Assembly: GCF_040049215.1 (NCBI RefSeq)
Contig: NZ_JBDZDN010000009.1
Location: 1 to 50,462 of the forward strand
Source: Mesorhizobium_K sp040049215
GTDB lineage: Bacteria > Pseudomonadota > Alphaproteobacteria > Rhizobiales > Rhizobiaceae
Length of the DNA: 50,462 nt
Reading direction: 5' to 3'
The translations under genes were made by a program, and so were the position numbers. This document shows positions 16,845 to 26,526 of the stretch, one piece after another. The notes below the pieces were generated by a model. That model made no database searches. It was not told the DNA's origin and was given only the letters and a program-made list of their open reading frames with translations. Numbering within the stretch: position 1 is the stretch's first letter; each line of letters begins with the position of its first letter.

Positions 16845-18344
16845 ATGCCAGTAGTCAATTTCTTGGCAGTGATGGTTGCTCTGTTCCAGCTCTGCTGGAC
16901 TGGTCAGGCCGCTGCAGACGATCTTGTCCGCGCAGGGCGTGATCTGGCGCGAGCGCTTTCGGCGGAGGCCCACTGTTCGGGCCACAACTCTGTCAGCGTT
17001 GGGATTTGGCCCTTTGACGAAGCGGATCTGCCCGTTGGTACCGCGAGCGCCGGTCGCATCTATACCACGGTCCTGGCAGAGCTTATAGGCGGCAGCCCCG
17101 ATTGCATCCGTTTTCTGGATGGCGACGGCGTAGCCGCAAATATAGCCTATCTGAACCGCGTCGGCGCGTTCGAGAAGGCGGGCCGCAAGCCGCTGGATAT
17201 CATCGAAAGCAATCTTCGCGATGTGGATTATACGATCGCCGGGGCATTGGTTGAACAGTCTGGGCGCGTTTTTGTTTCATTTAAGCTGATCGACAGTCGT
17301 CAGGGTCAGACCCTAGCCGTCACACCTGTGATCGAGGTTCCCCGCACTTTCGTCGACGCGCAATGCGGGGACGGCGCGCTACCCGTTGATGTCGCCGTCG
17401 GCCGGGTTGCAGAGGAGATTGCCGACCGGGCGTCTTCGATGCGCAATCTGGTGGTCGAGGGCGGGTACTTTGGCAACACACATGCCAGAACCGAGTTCGG
17501 CCGTTATCTAGAATCACTGTTGGCCAGCCGGATTGCCCAAGGCTTCGAGAACGTTATCACAGGACGGACGCTTTCTGTCCATCTATTGGATGATGGAGCC
17601 GGCACAGGCCTTCTGCGGATTCGCGGCCTCGATGTCCTGCCGCGCCAGCTTGATCCGCGTATTCACGAAGTCCAGGCTCCGGATCAAGCCGACAATGATT
17701 CATATCTTTTGTCATTTCGATATTGGCTTTGCGGCGAACGCGCGAAACTGCACGTCACAGCCAGGAACCGAACAGGGACTACCGTGGGCTGGATCGGAAA
17801 CATAAGACTCGATCAGCTCCCCGAAGGGCTGGCGTTGGAGCCGCCCACGCCGGCAGAAGCCAACTATTGGGGGCCGGACGGTGCCTTTACCTTCGACATG
17901 ACCAGCCAGCGTGGTCTGAATCCTGCCTACAAACCTGGAGAGATCTTTGAGGTTCTTTTCCGGCTGGATCGTGACGCCTGGCTCTTCTGCTTTTACACGG
18001 ACGCAGCAGGCGATACGATCCAGATTCTGCCCAATCCGCTGTATGGAAACAAGCGCGGCGCCAATTTTTTTGCCGGCGGGAGGCTGCACCTCTTCCCTGA
18101 TGGCGCTCGTACTCCGGTAGCTGATCCGGTTGTGTTGCGCATCAATGCGAAGACCAGCGGCATCGAGATATTCCAATGTATTGCCACGTCCCGAGACGTA
18201 GCGTCCGACCTGCCCGAGTCGCTTCGAGGGACCTCGATGCGGCCACTGCCTTTGACGTTGGCCTCACGGCTGACCGAAATATTTGCGGCAATCGGGAACA
18301 AGGCGATGTCGTCGGCCAGAATGACCGTCACGGTCATGGAGTAG
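16845..18344 (+). CDS. Exported DUF4384 domain protein
   Basis: A 499-residue protein with a signal peptide (cleavage near residue 25, GQAAADD) and a GGGGGA ribosome-binding site. The mature N-terminus (SVGIWPFDEADLPVG, then IYTTVLAELIGG) resembles a FlgO-type periplasmic domain. Residues about 360-440 form a DUF4384 domain, recognisable as YKPGEIFEVLFRLDRDAWLF, then IQILPNP and VLRINA. DUF4384 commonly accompanies caspase-like peptidases, fused or adjacent. Its stop is five bases before the start of the CHAT gene, so both are likely made together and probably act together at the cell envelope. Confidence 0.85.
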   Translation: MPVVNFLAVMVALFQLCWTGQAAADDLVRAGRDLARALSAEAHCSGHNSVSVGIWPFDEADLPVGTASAGRIYTTVLAELIGGSPDCIRFLDGDGVAANIAYLNRVGAFEKAGRKPLDIIESNLRDVDYTIAGALVEQSGRVFVSFKLIDSRQGQTLAVTPVIEVPRTFVDAQCGDGALPVDVAVGRVAEEIADRASSMRNLVVEGGYFGNTHARTEFGRYLESLLASRIAQGFENVITGRTLSVHLLDDGAGTGLLRIRGLDVLPRQLDPRIHEVQAPDQADNDSYLLSFRYWLCGERAKLHVTARNRTGTTVGWIGNIRLDQLPEGLALEPPTPAEANYWGPDGAFTFDMTSQRGLNPAYKPGEIFEVLFRLDRDAWLFCFYTDAAGDTIQILPNPLYGNKRGANFFAGGRLHLFPDGARTPVADPVVLRINAKTSGIEIFQCIATSRDVASDLPESLRGTSMRPLPLTLASRLTEIFAAIGNKAMSSARMTVTVME

Positions 18345-18349
18345 AGACG

Positions 18350-21300
18350 ATGAACACCGGGAAGCACTTTCGCTGTTCGAGACTATTGCGCGTGTGTCGG
18401 CCGACAAGATTTGTCGTGCTTGCGTCTTGCGTCGTGTTAGTCTCGTTCGGGAGTCCATTTGATGCCGCAGCACAACAGCGGATCAATGGCCCGGAATGCC
18501 GCGAACTATATCGAAAGTGGCGTAGTGAGCCCTTGATCAAGGCATTCTCACTGTCGCGCGACGGCAGGTCTTGCGGTTCCTCAACCGGATACGAAACTAC
18601 TGAAGAGGCCGAACGCACCGCTAACCGGGCATGCGCCAAGAAGGGTCGAGGCTGCCGCATCTACGCATCTTCCGGGCTCGCCACTTTGCCACAAACGAAG
18701 GAATGCCGCGACGCGCTGAAGAAGTGGCACGAAGCGGGCGAGACGTTCCGTTCCTTCGCACTCTCCGGCAACGGACTTTCCTGCGCATGGAACTTAATAG
18801 ATCCGTCCAAAGAATTAGCCGACGAAGGGGCGCTGACGGAGTGTCGTAAGGCCAACAAGGGCTGCCACATCATCGCTTCACACGAGCCGATCGAGATCCT
18901 CAAGCAGCGGCAGCGGCGATTGCAACTCCTCGGGTACTATCGGGGCGAAATCGATGGCAAATGGGGTCAAGGGTCGCAGGCTGCGCTTGGGGCATTCAGG
19001 GCAGCCGAGAATGCGGAAGCCATGAGCGAGATGGAGATATTCAACCTCCTTGGCACGAAGGTTAGGTCTCTAGGCTCTGCGTCTGACGCGGTCGCAAATG
19101 AGGCAGATCTAGTGGGAACGCCTGGTTGGCTAGAGGATGAGGCCGATATCATTCAACAAGCAACCTCAAAAGAAGTTGGCGGTCTTTGGAGAGAGGCCTT
19201 ATCGCAAGCGCAGTTGGGACAGCGCGCGGAAGCCAAACTACTCATGGATAAAGCACTTGCTTTACAGGTCCAGGATAAAGGCGATCAGGATCGAGGCACG
19301 CTCCATCTGATGTGGGCGATAGTTCCAACTCTGGATCCGGTAGACGCCGCTCAGCTTCTCAAACGCCTTCTCGCTTTGCAGGAAAAGGTGCTCGGCGATG
19401 ACCATCCGGATACACTCCGCACGCTTATCAGGTTGGCAAACAACTTCCGAGGGACCGGTCGGAAAGGAGACGCTGAACCGCTACTCTTGCGAGCTCTGGC
19501 TGTTCAAGAGCGCATGATCAATGTAGGTCACAAGGAAACTACCGAAGCTCTTAATTCGCGAGCCGACACGCTTGTGTCCCTGGCTGATGTCTATCGGAGC
19601 CAGCGCCGTTACACCGATGCGCAGCGCATTTTTTTGCGCGCAGTTGCTTTGCAAGAACGTTTGCCTGGTCACGATTATTCTAATTATTATGCCGTGCGGG
19701 AGCTGGCGGATATGTATGTGGAGCAGGGCCGCTTCGCGGAAGCCGAAGAGCTGTATTTGCGATGGTTAGCCGCTGTTGAAACGGATGGCCCCGCTCCACT
19801 TGGTCTCTATTCCCTACTTATAAAGGTCTATAGGCAACAAGGCCAGGATCTCAAGGTGGAGCGTTTGGTGGAGCGGGCGCTAGCCGCAAAGGAAAAAGCC
19901 TCGGGCATAGATCACCCGGACACGCTCGAGTTCTCGAAGCAATTGGCAAATCACGTGGATCTGCGGCTCGCGGAACGTCTTCGTTCCCGCGCGCTTGCCA
20001 GATTAGAGCAGCAGAAGGGCAAGGATCATCCTGACACGCTGGTGGCTGTCAGCGAACTTGCCAACAACTATCACACATTGGGTCGCCTTGCAGATGCCGA
20101 AAGGCTATACGCGCGCGTTTTTGAAACCAGGGCACGTGTCCTAGGCCCTGATGATCGACAGACGCTCGCTTCAGGGGTGAGCCTTGGCATCGTCCATTAT
20201 GGATTGGGCCGCTTTGCCGATGCAGAGCTTGTGCTGTCGCGAACGCTGGCCGGTTGGGAACGTTTGGCCGGCGCAAGCGCCAAGGAGACGTTTGACACAG
20301 CCTTCCAGCTGGATCGCGTCTACAAGGCGCGGGGGCAGAAACCCGTGGCCCAGGAACAACTGCTGGAGCGCGCGGTTGGCCAACTACCCAATGGGCCGGT
20401 TGAAGACGACCGGACGATAGAGGCCCTCAAAAGGTTAGCTTGGGCGTATCGATGGATGAACCGTCATGACGATGCGGCACGATTGTATGCGCGCGTGCTC
20501 GACGCGACGGAGCAGATGGAAGGTGAACACCATACATCGACGCTCTCCGCTGCGGACAATTTAGCGGAAATGTACCTTAAACTTGGCAAACTGGAAGAAG
20601 CGGAGCGCCTTCAACTGCGGGTGTTGGCAGGGCGCGAGCGGGAAGATGGCGCGGATGATTCTATAACACTATTTACTGTCACGAATCTTGCAGACATATA
20701 CAGTCGCCAAGGTCGATATGCGGAGGCCGAACAACTTTATATGCGTGTAATGCAAGCTAGAGAGCGTACTGATGGTATTGATGGTTCGCTGACTCTCACT
20801 GCGGTAAACGATATTGCTGATTTCTACAGAGAGAGAGGAGCCTACAGAGATGCTGAGAAACTTTATTTGAGACTGATTGAATCAAACGAAAAATTATTTG
20901 GAGAGACTCACAGAAACACATTAATATACGTAAACAAGTTAGCTAAGCTCTATTCGAAAACAGGCAGAAATAAGGATGCTGAGACTTTCTACCTGCGCTT
21001 GCTTGATGCGCGTGCGACAACACTCGGCGCCCAGCATCCCGATACGCTCGAAACAACTAACACTTTAGCGATCGCCTACAGAATGAAAGAGAATCGCCAT
21101 GCCGAGGCGGCAGCGCTTTGGCAACGTTCGTTCGAAGCACTGCCCAACTATTTCGGCGGTGGCTCGGCGAAGACGGATACAGCGGGTGATGTTCTGGTGC
21201 CGATCGACCTTGCGCGGTATTTCTCTTCCGTTTCCAAAAGCGGCCTTTCTGCGACTGAGCAAGCGCGCATGAGCTTCGAGGGTCAGGGGTGGTGGAAATT

Positions 21301-23869
21301 CGGCCGGCTAGACACAGCTCTGAACGACCTGGGCGCCAGGCTTTCCGTCGGAAATGGCGGCGTCGCCACCGCGCTGCGGGACTTGCAGGACGCCCGCGAC
21401 CAACTAGTTGGGTTGCGCGACGCTTTCACGAAGTCCTTCGAGGATACGAGGCAGGGCGAGGCTTTGCGAGAAGGGCTTTCGGGTGACTTGAAGGCTGCGG
21501 AGAACAAGTTCAACGAATTGCGGGAGCGTGTCGAACGGGAATTGCCGACGCTGGCTGAACTGACTTTGCCCCAAGCGCTTAAGGCTGACGAGGCACAGTT
21601 GCTGCTTGCACCGGGGGAGGCGTTGGTCGCCTTTGCCGTGGTAGAGCGCAAACTCTACGCATGGCTTGTGACCCGCGATCGAGTCGAATGGACTCGGGTG
21701 CCCTATAATTCCGGCGATCAGATAGATCGGCTGGTCTCCGACCTTCGCGTCACACTCGACCTTACGGGGGATGGTCGCCAATCACCTGTCGAGCCCCGCT
21801 GCGCGATTACCAGCGACGTGCCTGGCCTGGAAGGGTTTCCCTTCGATTCTTGCAAGGCCAAGGAGCTTTACGATCTAGTCCTGGGCGGGTTCGACCTTTC
21901 CGGTGTAGACCATCTGATCGTCGTGCCGGACGGATCGCTGGAGACCATTCCATTCTCAGTGCTGGTGACCGGCTTCAGGGAGAACGGCAGTCCGAAATGG
22001 CTCATCGAGGACCGTGCCGTCTCCATGTTGCCCACAACATCGAGCCTGCGAGCACTTCGCCAGAATGGAGCCCTTGGCGGCAAAGGAGAGGCGACGGGAC
22101 AAAAGCCTTATCTCGGCATTGCCCCGGTCACTTTTGGCAAACAGGGATCTGCCTCACCGCTGCGCGCTACCCTCAATGATCTGCCGGGCACTGCCAGCGA
22201 GGTCCGGTTCCTTTCCGGCTTGCTTGGCGGTGGTGAGAACGGGTACATCATTGGAAGCCATGCTACCGAAGCCTTCGTCAAGAGTGCCGTCCTGTCAGAC
22301 TACCGCGTTCTGAGCTTTGCTACCCATGCGCTGCTGTCGCAGGAAGCCAGGGAGCTTACAGAGGGCAGCATCGGAGAGCCGGCATTGGTGCTTGCCGCCA
22401 GCGATGGCGAAGACGGGATGCTTACCGCAAGTGAAGCCGCGGCACTGCGCCTAGACGCCGAATGGGTGCTTCTGTCTGCATGTAACACCGCGAGCGGCAA
22501 CGGTAAGAATGCGGACGGGCTGTCGGGTCTCGCGCGCGCATTCTTCTTTGCCGGAGCGCGAGCACTTCTGGTGTCGCACTGGTCTATCGATGACGAAGCC
22601 GCGTCGGAACTGATGATCGAGACGATCCGGCGCAACGCGGACGACAGCAGACTGGGCAAAGCGCACGCGCTTCGCCAGGCAATGCTGACCGTCATGAACA
22701 GGAAATCCGGCTGGCGCCATCCCTTCTTCTGGGCACCGTTCTCAATTGCCGGGGTAGACGCCTTGGAAGGGAAGACAGTCCTTTCCGTCGCCTTGCCAGA
22801 GGTTGCGCCCCGATCGCCGATCGGTGAGGCGGGTAGCGGAGCGGTCGGCGAACACGCCGGTGCTGGAGCGATTACTGATTTCCTGAAGGGCAGGGATGAC
22901 GGCGATCTCACCCCCGCGCCAAAAGAAAACTCCGAAATTGCTGCCACTCCTGTCGATATTCCGAAGTCCGCAACGCCGTCGGCGCCACCTACCCAGCAGA
23001 CGGTTATTTTCTATGAGGAACGCACCGATACGTCGGAAGGTTCAGCCGCGCCCGGCTCGGTCGCTTGGTCGTTAGTTCAGGAGGCTCCTGGCAAAAGCTT
23101 GCCGCTCGAACCGGCAATCCGCGCCGAGGCTGTTATCCCCGGCAAGGACCTGCAGTTGCGCATGACCATCAAGCGCAATGTCGATCATTCGCTGCCTGCC
23201 AGCCACACTATTGAGATGATCTTTTTGGCGCCCGAGAATTTTCCCGGCGGTGGCATCGACAACATTCTGCGTGTGGCGTTGAAGGACTCCGAGCCGAAAC
23301 CAGGCACCCCCCTTAGCGGCATCCCCGGCAAGGTGGCCGACGGCTTCTTCCTCGTGGCGTTGAACGACAGCCAAGCGGAGATGGAGGCCAACCTGACGCT
23401 TCTGCGCCAGGGCTGGATCGATATTCCGGTCGTCTACAAGTCCGGGCGCCGGGCACTGTTCACCATGGAAAAGGGTATTCAAGGCGACCGAGTGTTTGAC
23501 GATGCGTTGAAGGCCTGGGCCGCAGAGAGTGCAGGTCTGGCCACCGCTTCAGGACAGACAGACTCGCAACAGATGATCGGACCGGCCGATTCAGTCCCTC
23601 GACCGTCTCCATCTGAAAGCGATGTCGGCGGATGGGGCATGCAAATTGCGTCCGAAACTTCCATGGAGGATGCGAATGCCACTTATTGGGACCTCGCACG
23701 TCAATACGGCGTTATACTTGACGGCCGCGGGGTCAGGTTTGACAAGGCTGAGATCGACACAAATTGGGTCGAATATCGCGTCCGCATTCCAACATCGAGC
23801 AAAGATGAAGCGCTTGAGCTTTGCAACCGCTATCACGATGCCGGCGGAAACTGCTTCGTTGCAAGGTAA
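18350..23869 (+). CDS. Exported caspase-like CHAT protease with TPR and SPOR domains
   Basis: An 1839-residue protein. I start it at 18350, five bases after the DUF4384 stop, because a ribosome-binding site (GGAG) and a signal peptide (hydrophobic stretch RFVVLASCVVLVSFG, then DAAAQQ) follow. Next come two tandem ~65-residue repeats with four cysteines each (about 45-175), a peptidoglycan-binding-1-like segment (about 181-235), and about 16 TPR-like repeats of roughly 42 residues (about 290-960) with HPDTL motifs. The CHAT peptidase domain (about 1080-1470) has catalytic H1326 (ATHA) and C1378 (LSACNTA). A low-complexity linker leads to a SPOR domain from W1762 to the end. CHAT proteins are caspase relatives. 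Wall-binding modules at both ends place this one in the periplasm, which is unusual. Part of the TPR region (20690-20985) has foreign-looking AT-rich codons. Confidence 0.9.
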   Translation: MNTGKHFRCSRLLRVCRPTRFVVLASCVVLVSFGSPFDAAAQQRINGPECRELYRKWRSEPLIKAFSLSRDGRSCGSSTGYETTEEAERTANRACAKKGRGCRIYASSGLATLPQTKECRDALKKWHEAGETFRSFALSGNGLSCAWNLIDPSKELADEGALTECRKANKGCHIIASHEPIEILKQRQRRLQLLGYYRGEIDGKWGQGSQAALGAFRAAENAEAMSEMEIFNLLGTKVRSLGSASDAVANEADLVGTPGWLEDEADIIQQATSKEVGGLWREALSQAQLGQRAEAKLLMDKALALQVQDKGDQDRGTLHLMWAIVPTLDPVDAAQLLKRLLALQEKVLGDDHPDTLRTLIRLANNFRGTGRKGDAEPLLLRALAVQERMINVGHKETTEALNSRADTLVSLADVYRSQRRYTDAQRIFLRAVALQERLPGHDYSNYYAVRELADMYVEQGRFAEAEELYLRWLAAVETDGPAPLGLYSLLIKVYRQQGQDLKVERLVERALAAKEKASGIDHPDTLEFSKQLANHVDLRLAERLRSRALARLEQQKGKDHPDTLVAVSELANNYHTLGRLADAERLYARVFETRARVLGPDDRQTLASGVSLGIVHYGLGRFADAELVLSRTLAGWERLAGASAKETFDTAFQLDRVYKARGQKPVAQEQLLERAVGQLPNGPVEDDRTIEALKRLAWAYRWMNRHDDAARLYARVLDATEQMEGEHHTSTLSAADNLAEMYLKLGKLEEAERLQLRVLAGREREDGADDSITLFTVTNLADIYSRQGRYAEAEQLYMRVMQARERTDGIDGSLTLTAVNDIADFYRERGAYRDAEKLYLRLIESNEKLFGETHRNTLIYVNKLAKLYSKTGRNKDAETFYLRLLDARATTLGAQHPDTLETTNTLAIAYRMKENRHAEAAALWQRSFEALPNYFGGGSAKTDTAGDVLVPIDLARYFSSVSKSGLSATEQARMSFEGQGWWKFGRLDTALNDLGARLSVGNGGVATALRDLQDARDQLVGLRDAFTKSFEDTRQGEALREGLSGDLKAAENKFNELRERVERELPTLAELTLPQALKADEAQLLLAPGEALVAFAVVERKLYAWLVTRDRVEWTRVPYNSGDQIDRLVSDLRVTLDLTGDGRQSPVEPRCAITSDVPGLEGFPFDSCKAKELYDLVLGGFDLSGVDHLIVVPDGSLETIPFSVLVTGFRENGSPKWLIEDRAVSMLPTTSSLRALRQNGALGGKGEATGQKPYLGIAPVTFGKQGSASPLRATLNDLPGTASEVRFLSGLLGGGENGYIIGSHATEAFVKSAVLSDYRVLSFATHALLSQEARELTEGSIGEPALVLAASDGEDGMLTASEAAALRLDAEWVLLSACNTASGNGKNADGLSGLARAFFFAGARALLVSHWSIDDEAASELMIETIRRNADDSRLGKAHALRQAMLTVMNRKSGWRHPFFWAPFSIAGVDALEGKTVLSVALPEVAPRSPIGEAGSGAVGEHAGAGAITDFLKGRDDGDLTPAPKENSEIAATPVDIPKSATPSAPPTQQTVIFYEERTDTSEGSAAPGSVAWSLVQEAPGKSLPLEPAIRAEAVIPGKDLQLRMTIKRNVDHSLPASHTIEMIFLAPENFPGGGIDNILRVALKDSEPKPGTPLSGIPGKVADGFFLVALNDSQAEMEANLTLLRQGWIDIPVVYKSGRRALFTMEKGIQGDRVFDDALKAWAAESAGLATASGQTDSQQMIGPADSVPRPSPSESDVGGWGMQIASETSMEDANATYWDLARQYGVILDGRGVRFDKAEIDTNWVEYRVRIPTSSKDEALELCNRYHDAGGNCFVAR

Positions 23870-23888
23870 GAGGTTAGAGGAAATGGCG

Positions 23889-24401
23889 ATGCGCTTTCTG
23901 TTGGGCATGATGCTTATCCTGTCTTGCCTCACGCACGTTAGAGCCCAAGAGGAACCGATCTCCGAAGTTACTGTCAATATGCTGGTAAAGCGGCTAGCAC
24001 CGTCGGGGATCAAGCTTCGAGGCGCGCGGGGCATTACCGTCGAGGCCAGAGAAGGACAGGAAGCTCGCATCGATCTTGCTGTCGGATTCGCCTACAATTC
24101 GGCGGAGCTGACCGGAGACGCGCGCCAGATGCTTGGCACTGTTGCAGAAGCCTTAGGCGATGATGTTTTACGAAACCACCGCTTCCGCCTGGCGGGCCAC
24201 ACCGACGCCGTAGGTACCCAAGCCTACAACCAACAACTCTCAGAAGCGCGGGCAGAGGCTGTGCGAGCCTATCTAGTTATGGAATTGGGCATCGAGGAAT
24301 GGAGATTGGAGGCTGTGGGCTTTGGAAAGACGCAGCTCTTGTTTCCCGATGCGCCCAAGGATGGACGCAACCGACGCGTCCAGATCAGCACATTGCAGTG
24401 A
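23889..24401 (+). CDS. OmpA-family peptidoglycan-binding protein (second)
   Basis: A 170-residue exported protein with a signal peptide (MRFLLGMMLILSCLTHVRAQ) and an OmpA C-terminal domain (about 60-170): FAYNSAELT, GHTDAVGTQAYNQQLSEARAEAV and the final NRRVQI. It is related to the first OmpA-type protein at 15052. I place the start at 23889, eight bases after GAGG; an ATG at 23883 is possible but too close to that site. It follows the CHAT stop by 19 bases, so it is probably the last gene of the same transcript. Two wall-binding proteins bracketing the CHAT gene support a peptidoglycan-anchored assembly. Confidence 0.87.
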   Translation: MRFLLGMMLILSCLTHVRAQEEPISEVTVNMLVKRLAPSGIKLRGARGITVEAREGQEARIDLAVGFAYNSAELTGDARQMLGTVAEALGDDVLRNHRFRLAGHTDAVGTQAYNQQLSEARAEAVRAYLVMELGIEEWRLEAVGFGKTQLLFPDAPKDGRNRRVQISTLQ

Positions 24402-24544
24402 GTTCGACCAAAACCGTCTTAGTCATTCCATAGTGATATCGAGGGCAAAAAAAGCGGCTCGTCTTCGAGAAGTTGGCGGCCGAAGAGCCTCGGTACCAGA
24501 GAAAAGACCATGCCGAAAGCACTTGGTGATTCACGGAGGGGAAA

Positions 24545-24871
24545 ATGAAAAATTGGTTGGCTGTCTTAGCGGCGTGCATCGTGTTCGGAACTAGCGCCAT
24601 AGGCGTCCACGCTGCCGCTCAGCAAAATGGCGCCTGCGTTGGATACGCCGGCAGCACCGGCGGGTACAAATACGCAGGCGTCAAGTGTTATCTTGATCGC
24701 GCACCGGGGGATTACGTCATTCGACACACCGTCAAGGAGCGCGACGACGCAAAGGAGTATCGAAAGCTCTTAGGTCTACCCAAGCGGCCAGTGCGATGCA
24801 CGCTAACCAGAGGAAGCTCGACGACGTCCGGCGGCATGCTTCATACACGCTACAAGATCGCGAATTGCTGA
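24545..24871 (+). CDS. Small secreted cysteine-containing protein
   Basis: A 108-residue protein with a signal peptide (MKNWLAVLAACIVFGTSAIG, cleavage near residue 25) and a strong GGAGGGG ribosome-binding site before 24545. The mature part has four cysteines (ACVGYAG, KCYLDR, RCTLTR, final NC) and should form two disulfides in the periplasm. No family is recognised. It is the first of several small exported proteins between the CHAT cluster and the next recombinase. Confidence 0.68.
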   Translation: MKNWLAVLAACIVFGTSAIGVHAAAQQNGACVGYAGSTGGYKYAGVKCYLDRAPGDYVIRHTVKERDDAKEYRKLLGLPKRPVRCTLTRGSSTTSGGMLHTRYKIANC

Positions 24872-24954
24872 AAACTCGTTGCACCGTAGGTCTTCCTCGG
24901 TGCATGCCTTGTCAAATTGCGTCCGCGCTGTGCGTGGATACTAATGGATATCAC

Positions 24955-25362
24955 ATGACCTCCGAGCTCTTTCGCAAATCGAGAAAACGCGTGGTGTCAA
25001 TGCGTCACGTGTTTGCCGGAGCGGTCAGCCTGACCATATCGACGACCGCAATAGCCGAGCCACTAACCGAAGCAGAATTGGTCGCTTTTAAGGAACAGGT
25101 CCAGAAGTGCTGGAACATCCCAACACTGCAGGGTATCGATCCTAAGTCGCTTAGAGTGTCGGTGCAGTTCCAGCTCGATCTGGCCGGCAACCTTAAAGGC
25201 AACCCAACGATCATATCGGGCGACGCACAAACTAGCATAGGCCGCGCTGCCGCCGAAACCGCTAGGAGAGCCGTTGTGCGCTGCGCACCCTACAAGCTTC
25301 CCAAGGAAAAATATGCGTCCTGGGCGAGTGTAATCGTCCATTTCGATCCAGCTTTGCCGTGA
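24955..25362 (+). CDS. TolA/TonB C-terminal-like exported protein
   Basis: A 135-residue protein with an N-terminal hydrophobic segment after a basic stretch. The body has the layout of a TolA C-terminal domain: VQKCWNIP, LRVSVQFQLDLAGNLKGNP, then AAAETARRAVVRCAPYKLP and ASWASVIVHFDP. TolA III links the inner membrane to outer-membrane and Tol-Pal components. Here the long helical TolA stalk is missing, so this is a free-standing domain, probably periplasmic. Two cysteines likely pair. A start at 25000 (MRHVFAGAVSL) would give a more standard signal peptide; neither start has a strong ribosome-binding site. Confidence 0.72.
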   Translation: MTSELFRKSRKRVVSMRHVFAGAVSLTISTTAIAEPLTEAELVAFKEQVQKCWNIPTLQGIDPKSLRVSVQFQLDLAGNLKGNPTIISGDAQTSIGRAAAETARRAVVRCAPYKLPKEKYASWASVIVHFDPALP

Positions 25363-25376
25363 GAGGATAACCTCTC
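25361..25376 (+). terminator. Short hairpin at the end of the TolA-like gene
   Basis: GAGAGG at 25361-25366 pairs with CCTCTC at 25371-25376 around a four-base loop, overlapping the stop codon of the TolA-like gene. There is no T-run afterwards, so it may only stabilise the transcript end. Confidence 0.25.
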
Positions 25377-25430
25377 CGGAAATGTTACGTTATTCAAGGC
25401 GTGTCATGCGCCACACCAGGGGGAGCAACG

Positions 25431-25760
25431 ATGAGAACGAGTGGATTTTTCGGTTCAGCTTCAAGCGCAAAACTTGGCGGATTGGCGGCTACGTCAATTC
25501 TGTTAGTATCATTGGTACAGGGTTGCGTCGCCGCCGTACCGATTATTGCTGCGGAAGGTTACCTTGCAAGTAAGAGCGCAAACAAGCAGGAAGAATACAA
25601 CCTCGCTGTCGCTAAAATGAGCTGTGTCGAATTGAAGAACGAATACGAAAAAACCGATAGCAAGAATCACGGAATAATTGGAACTGTGTACCAGAATGAA
25701 GCTCGCGAGAAGGCAATATTGCGATCAGAAATGCAACGTAGATCATGCCCTCTTCCGTAG
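25431..25760 (+). CDS. Small probable lipoprotein
   Basis: A 109-residue protein starting at 25431 after a GGGGGAG site. The N-terminus has a hydrophobic stretch (LAATSILLVSLVQGC) ending in a lipobox-like LVQGC, which is not a perfect lipobox. The mature part is helical and charged (KQEEYNLAVAKMSCVELKNEYEK), with two further cysteines. It is probably an anchored envelope protein. No family is recognised, and the neighbours are also small exported proteins. Confidence 0.62.
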   Translation: MRTSGFFGSASSAKLGGLAATSILLVSLVQGCVAAVPIIAAEGYLASKSANKQEEYNLAVAKMSCVELKNEYEKTDSKNHGIIGTVYQNEAREKAILRSEMQRRSCPLP

Positions 25761-25880
25761 GATCATACGGTGCATGAGTGGTCGCGATCGTTATTTGATT
25801 GCCCTAAGACCTGACCTTCCTCCAGATTCCTTCAGGCCGGAGATGAAGGGTCTCTGGCACGGCTCTTACCCCCAAGAATC

Positions 25881-26429
25881 CTATTTCTGGCAGTTCGAGT
25901 AGCGATACACGTTGTAGGGGATGAGGAGCTCTTGGTCCGTTGGCTGAAAACCGCTCTGCAATTCAACTTTCAGTCCTTGTTCGCCCAAGCCATAGAACTC
26001 GCGGCGGAATGCTATCTGTCTAAGATGAGAGAAAACAACGTAGTGCTCTCCAGCAGGGGTTTCAAACTCCTCATAGCCAACGGAGATATCTTCCGCTCCT
26101 TTCGTTGGGAGCACGATTCCGCAGACAACAGCGCCATTTGAGCACGCAAATTCACCAGATACCGTCCATCCCAGCTTCCAGTCGCGGTACTCGGAAAAGC
26201 GGACGGTACCGCCTGCGGCACCTGTAGTGAACTCAAACCGATGCTGCGGATGATCCAGTGCCGAATAGAGTCGCTTGTTAATGGCACATTTATCAAAAGG
26301 TACTCCTTCTCTGTTCAAAAGAGCAGAGATGGTGTCATCTTGATCATTTATGATCGCCTGTGCCAGGCCTTCTGTTGCCAGAAGCGCTATTATCACGCTT
26401 GATGAAAGGATGCAGTTCGGTTTGACCAT
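25881..26429 (-). CDS. Secreted protein of unknown function
   Basis: A 182-residue protein with a signal peptide (MVKPNCILSSSVIIALLATE, cleavage after LAQA). The mature region contains FEFTTGAAGGTVRFSEYRDWKLGW and four cysteines. I start it at 26429 where the signal peptide begins and a GGGGA lies upstream; the frame stays open further upstream without protein-like sequence. It is read opposite to the small lipoprotein gene. Base composition here is lower in GC than in the flanking recombinase and phage blocks, hinting at separate acquisition. No function can be assigned. Confidence 0.65.
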   Translation of the reverse strand: MVKPNCILSSSVIIALLATEGLAQAIINDQDDTISALLNREGVPFDKCAINKRLYSALDHPQHRFEFTTGAAGGTVRFSEYRDWKLGWTVSGEFACSNGAVVCGIVLPTKGAEDISVGYEEFETPAGEHYVVFSHLRQIAFRREFYGLGEQGLKVELQSGFQPTDQELLIPYNVYRYSNCQK

Positions 26430-26526
26430 CTCGATTCCCCAATTGCACGCAGCGCGATCCAATCGGCCAGCTTCGCGTCTGCCTCGCGCTCGGCAACCAC
26501 GCGGTCTTTCGTCCAACCCTTTTGGA

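Noticed and set aside
24455..24489. Hairpin with a preceding A-run, terminator-like for the minus strand
   Set aside because: No minus-strand gene leads into it, and on the plus strand it lacks a T-run. It may only be leader structure of the gene at 24545.
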